Source of the DNA: Sphingomonadaceae bacterium
GTDB lineage: Bacteria > Pseudomonadota > Alphaproteobacteria > Sphingomonadales > Sphingomonadaceae
Reading direction: 5' to 3'
Assembly: GCA_947446935.1 (NCBI GenBank)
Contig: CANFIV010000083.1
Location: 1 to 6,774, forward strand
Length of the DNA: 6,774 nt
The translations under genes were made by a program, and so were the position numbers. The first letter of the stretch is position 1, and the number at the start of each line of letters is the position of its first letter. The notes beneath the pieces are model-generated. The model did not search any database. It saw only the letters and a list, made by a program, of their open reading frames with translations, and was not told the origin of the DNA. Below are positions 5,866-6,774 of this stretch, one piece after another.

Positions 5866-6150
5866 ATGTCGCGCATCTGCGAACTGACCGGTAAGGGCCG
5901 CCAAGTCGGTCACAACGTAAGCCACGCCAACAACAAGACCAAGCGTCTGTTCCTGCCCAACCTGCAGAACGTCACGCTCATGTCCGAAAAGCTGGACCGT
6001 AGCTTCAAGTTCCGCGTTTCGACGCACGGGCTGCGCTCGGTCGAGCACAACGGCGGGCTCGACAACTGGCTGCTCAAGCAGGCTGACACCAAGCTCAGCC
6101 CGCGTGCGCTCAAGGTGAAGCGCGAGCTCACCAAGGCTGTTGCTGCCTGA
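5866..6150 (+). CDS. rpmB: 50S ribosomal protein L28
   Basis: Structural protein of the large ribosomal subunit. The N-terminus [20 protein letters not shown] and the following [15 protein letters not shown] are the family signature, and [16 protein letters not shown] follows at about 46-61. It has 94 residues, longer than the 78 of E. coli L28, as usual in alphaproteobacteria; the extra length is the basic C-terminal stretch ([23 protein letters not shown]). There is a single cysteine (Cys5), so it is the form without the four-Cys zinc ribbon. The ATG at 5866 is chosen by homology; the same frame is open back to 5779 but those 29 codons are not L28. The ribosome site is weak (gcgag). Lysine and asparagine content is higher than in neighbouring genes, as expected for a ribosomal protein. 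It is a stand-alone gene: rpmG, its partner in many bacteria, does not follow. Confidence 0.97.
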   Translation: MSRICELTGKGRQVGHNVSHANNKTKRLFLPNLQNVTLMSEKLDRSFKFRVSTHGLRSVEHNGGLDNWLLKQADTKLSPRALKVKRELTKAVAA

Positions 6151-6151
6151 T

Positions 6152-6186
6152 CTTCCGGCGGGCGGGGCAACCCGCCTGCCCCGAAG
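6152..6186. terminator. Hairpin between convergent rpmB and phytase-like gene
   Basis: GGCGGGCGGG (6157-6166) pairs with CCCGCCTGCC (6171-6180) over ten base pairs, including one G-U in RNA, around a GCAA tetraloop. Outer CTTC (6152-6155) and GAAG (6183-6186) extend the stem past a small internal loop. It begins one base after the rpmB stop codon and lies 12 bases beyond the stop of the convergent gene. No T-run follows directly on either strand, so it is a poor canonical terminator but a likely 3'-end stabiliser or pause site serving both genes. Confidence 0.55.
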
Positions 6187-6198
6187 GCTCGCCTGCCT

Positions 6199-6774
6199 TT
6201 ATGGGTTGAGGCGGAGCTTGAGCAGCAAAGTTCGCTGCGCCCAAACCATCTCGTTGCTGTCCGAGATCAGCCAAATCATCTGGCTGCCGTCCGTTTCGCG
6301 CGTCACGGTCATCCCCTCGTAGTTTTCGCGGATTCGCGGGTCATTGATTCGCGCGATCACACGCGGCGTGATCGTTTCGCCCGGGCGAATGTCCTCGGCT
6401 GCGAAGATCGCGATCACGCTGCGAAACCCTGCCAGGTCGAAACTCCGGCCCAGCACGAGCATCCGCCCATCGGGCATCTGCGCCAGTTCCGAAGGCCGGA
6501 AGCCCGCCGGCATCCGCACGGTAAAGCGGGCGGGCCTTTCATAGGGTAGAGGCTCGCCGGGAAAGAGCAGCGCGGGATGGAGCGTCCGGTCCAGCCAGTG
6601 CGCATAGACCTCGCCGATAATCACCGTGCGCCCATCCGCCAGCCGGGTCATCGCCTCCGGCCCTTGGTTGTCTGGCCATCTGCGCATGGCGGGCAGCGGG
6701 ATACGCGTCCGCTGCGCCAGATCGGGACTGTAGCGGTCCATGATGAATGTGCCTTCGTAGCCCACCAGCAGATC
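6199..6774 (-). CDS. 'Esterase-like activity of phytase' family protein (5' end outside window)
   Basis: C-terminal part of a protein resembling the phytase-like (PF13449-type) beta-propeller family. Members are usually exported and annotated as 'esterase-like activity of phytase'; the true substrate is seldom known. The frame is open from the TAA at 6199-6201 to the right edge, so about 191 codons are present and the N-terminus with any signal peptide is missing. Visible features, counted from Val at 6765, are GYEGTFIMDRY near the left end, PDNQGPEAMTRLADGR (about 31-46) with the recurring 'EAM/EGM' strand, PSELAQMPDGRMLVLGR (about 90-106), and the closing RENYEGMTVTRETDGS and IWLISDSNEMVWAQRTLLLKL, the family's C-terminal signature. 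An internal GTG at 6765 could be read as a start, but the upstream codons (Asp-Leu-Leu) fit the propeller, so I treat the gene as truncated by the window. It converges on rpmB with a 48-base gap. Confidence 0.85.
   Translation of the reverse strand, partial: DLLVGYEGTFIMDRYSPDLAQRTRIPLPAMRRWPDNQGPEAMTRLADGRTVIIGEVYAHWLDRTLHPALLFPGEPLPYERPARFTVRMPAGFRPSELAQMPDGRMLVLGRSFDLAGFRSVIAIFAAEDIRPGETITPRVIARINDPRIRENYEGMTVTRETDGSQMIWLISDSNEMVWAQRTLLLKLRLNP

Overview
The window looks like high-GC alphaproteobacterial chromosome, most likely from Sphingomonadales (an Erythrobacter/Altererythrobacter-type genome). This rests on strong G/C preference at third codon positions, the flavour of the nadC, tadA, rpmB and phytase-like proteins, and a dispersed 'ttcgcgc..gaggcgc..gaga' repeat of a kind I associate with that group. 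The taxonomic call is inference. No mobile-element gene, CRISPR array, tRNA or rRNA is visible. Most of the window is ordinary chromosomal backbone.

Left part (1-3015): the first 58 bases look like the last codons of a plus-strand gene that begins outside the window. Bases 59-292 hold no gene I can support. A minus-strand gene (293-916) encodes an HD-domain protein whose metal-ligand pattern resembles PhnZ/MIOX-type diiron oxygenases more than plain phosphohydrolases. It diverges from a plus-strand two-component pair. The first gene of the pair is a four-helix membrane histidine kinase of the LytS type (about 1026-2177) and the second is a LytTR response regulator (2218-3015). A 12-codon open frame with a good Shine-Dalgarno sequence runs into the kinase start.

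Middle (3016-5276): a 199-bp gap carries three copies of a roughly 21-bp repeat, two direct and one inverted. Then come nadC (quinolinate phosphoribosyltransferase, NAD synthesis), an unrecognised small four-TM membrane protein starting at GTG, and a secreted RNase T2. The RNase start codon overlaps the membrane gene's stop by one base, so these two are very likely translated together, and nadC may lie in the same transcript.

Right part (5273-6774): tadA (tRNA adenosine deaminase) is on the minus strand, convergent with the RNase gene. The two stop codons are superimposed on one CTAG. tadA diverges from rpmB (ribosomal protein L28, plus strand), and the shared upstream region holds back-to-back CCTTGA hexamers and a hairpin. 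A GCAA-loop hairpin separates rpmB from a convergent minus-strand 'esterase-like activity of phytase' family gene that is cut off by the window end.

Functionally the genes form unrelated small units: signalling, NAD synthesis, RNA degradation, tRNA modification and the ribosome. I see no convincing novel multi-gene system. The points most worth checking are the HD oxygenase-like protein, the leader frame before the kinase, the membrane protein/RNase T2 pair and the repeat element.
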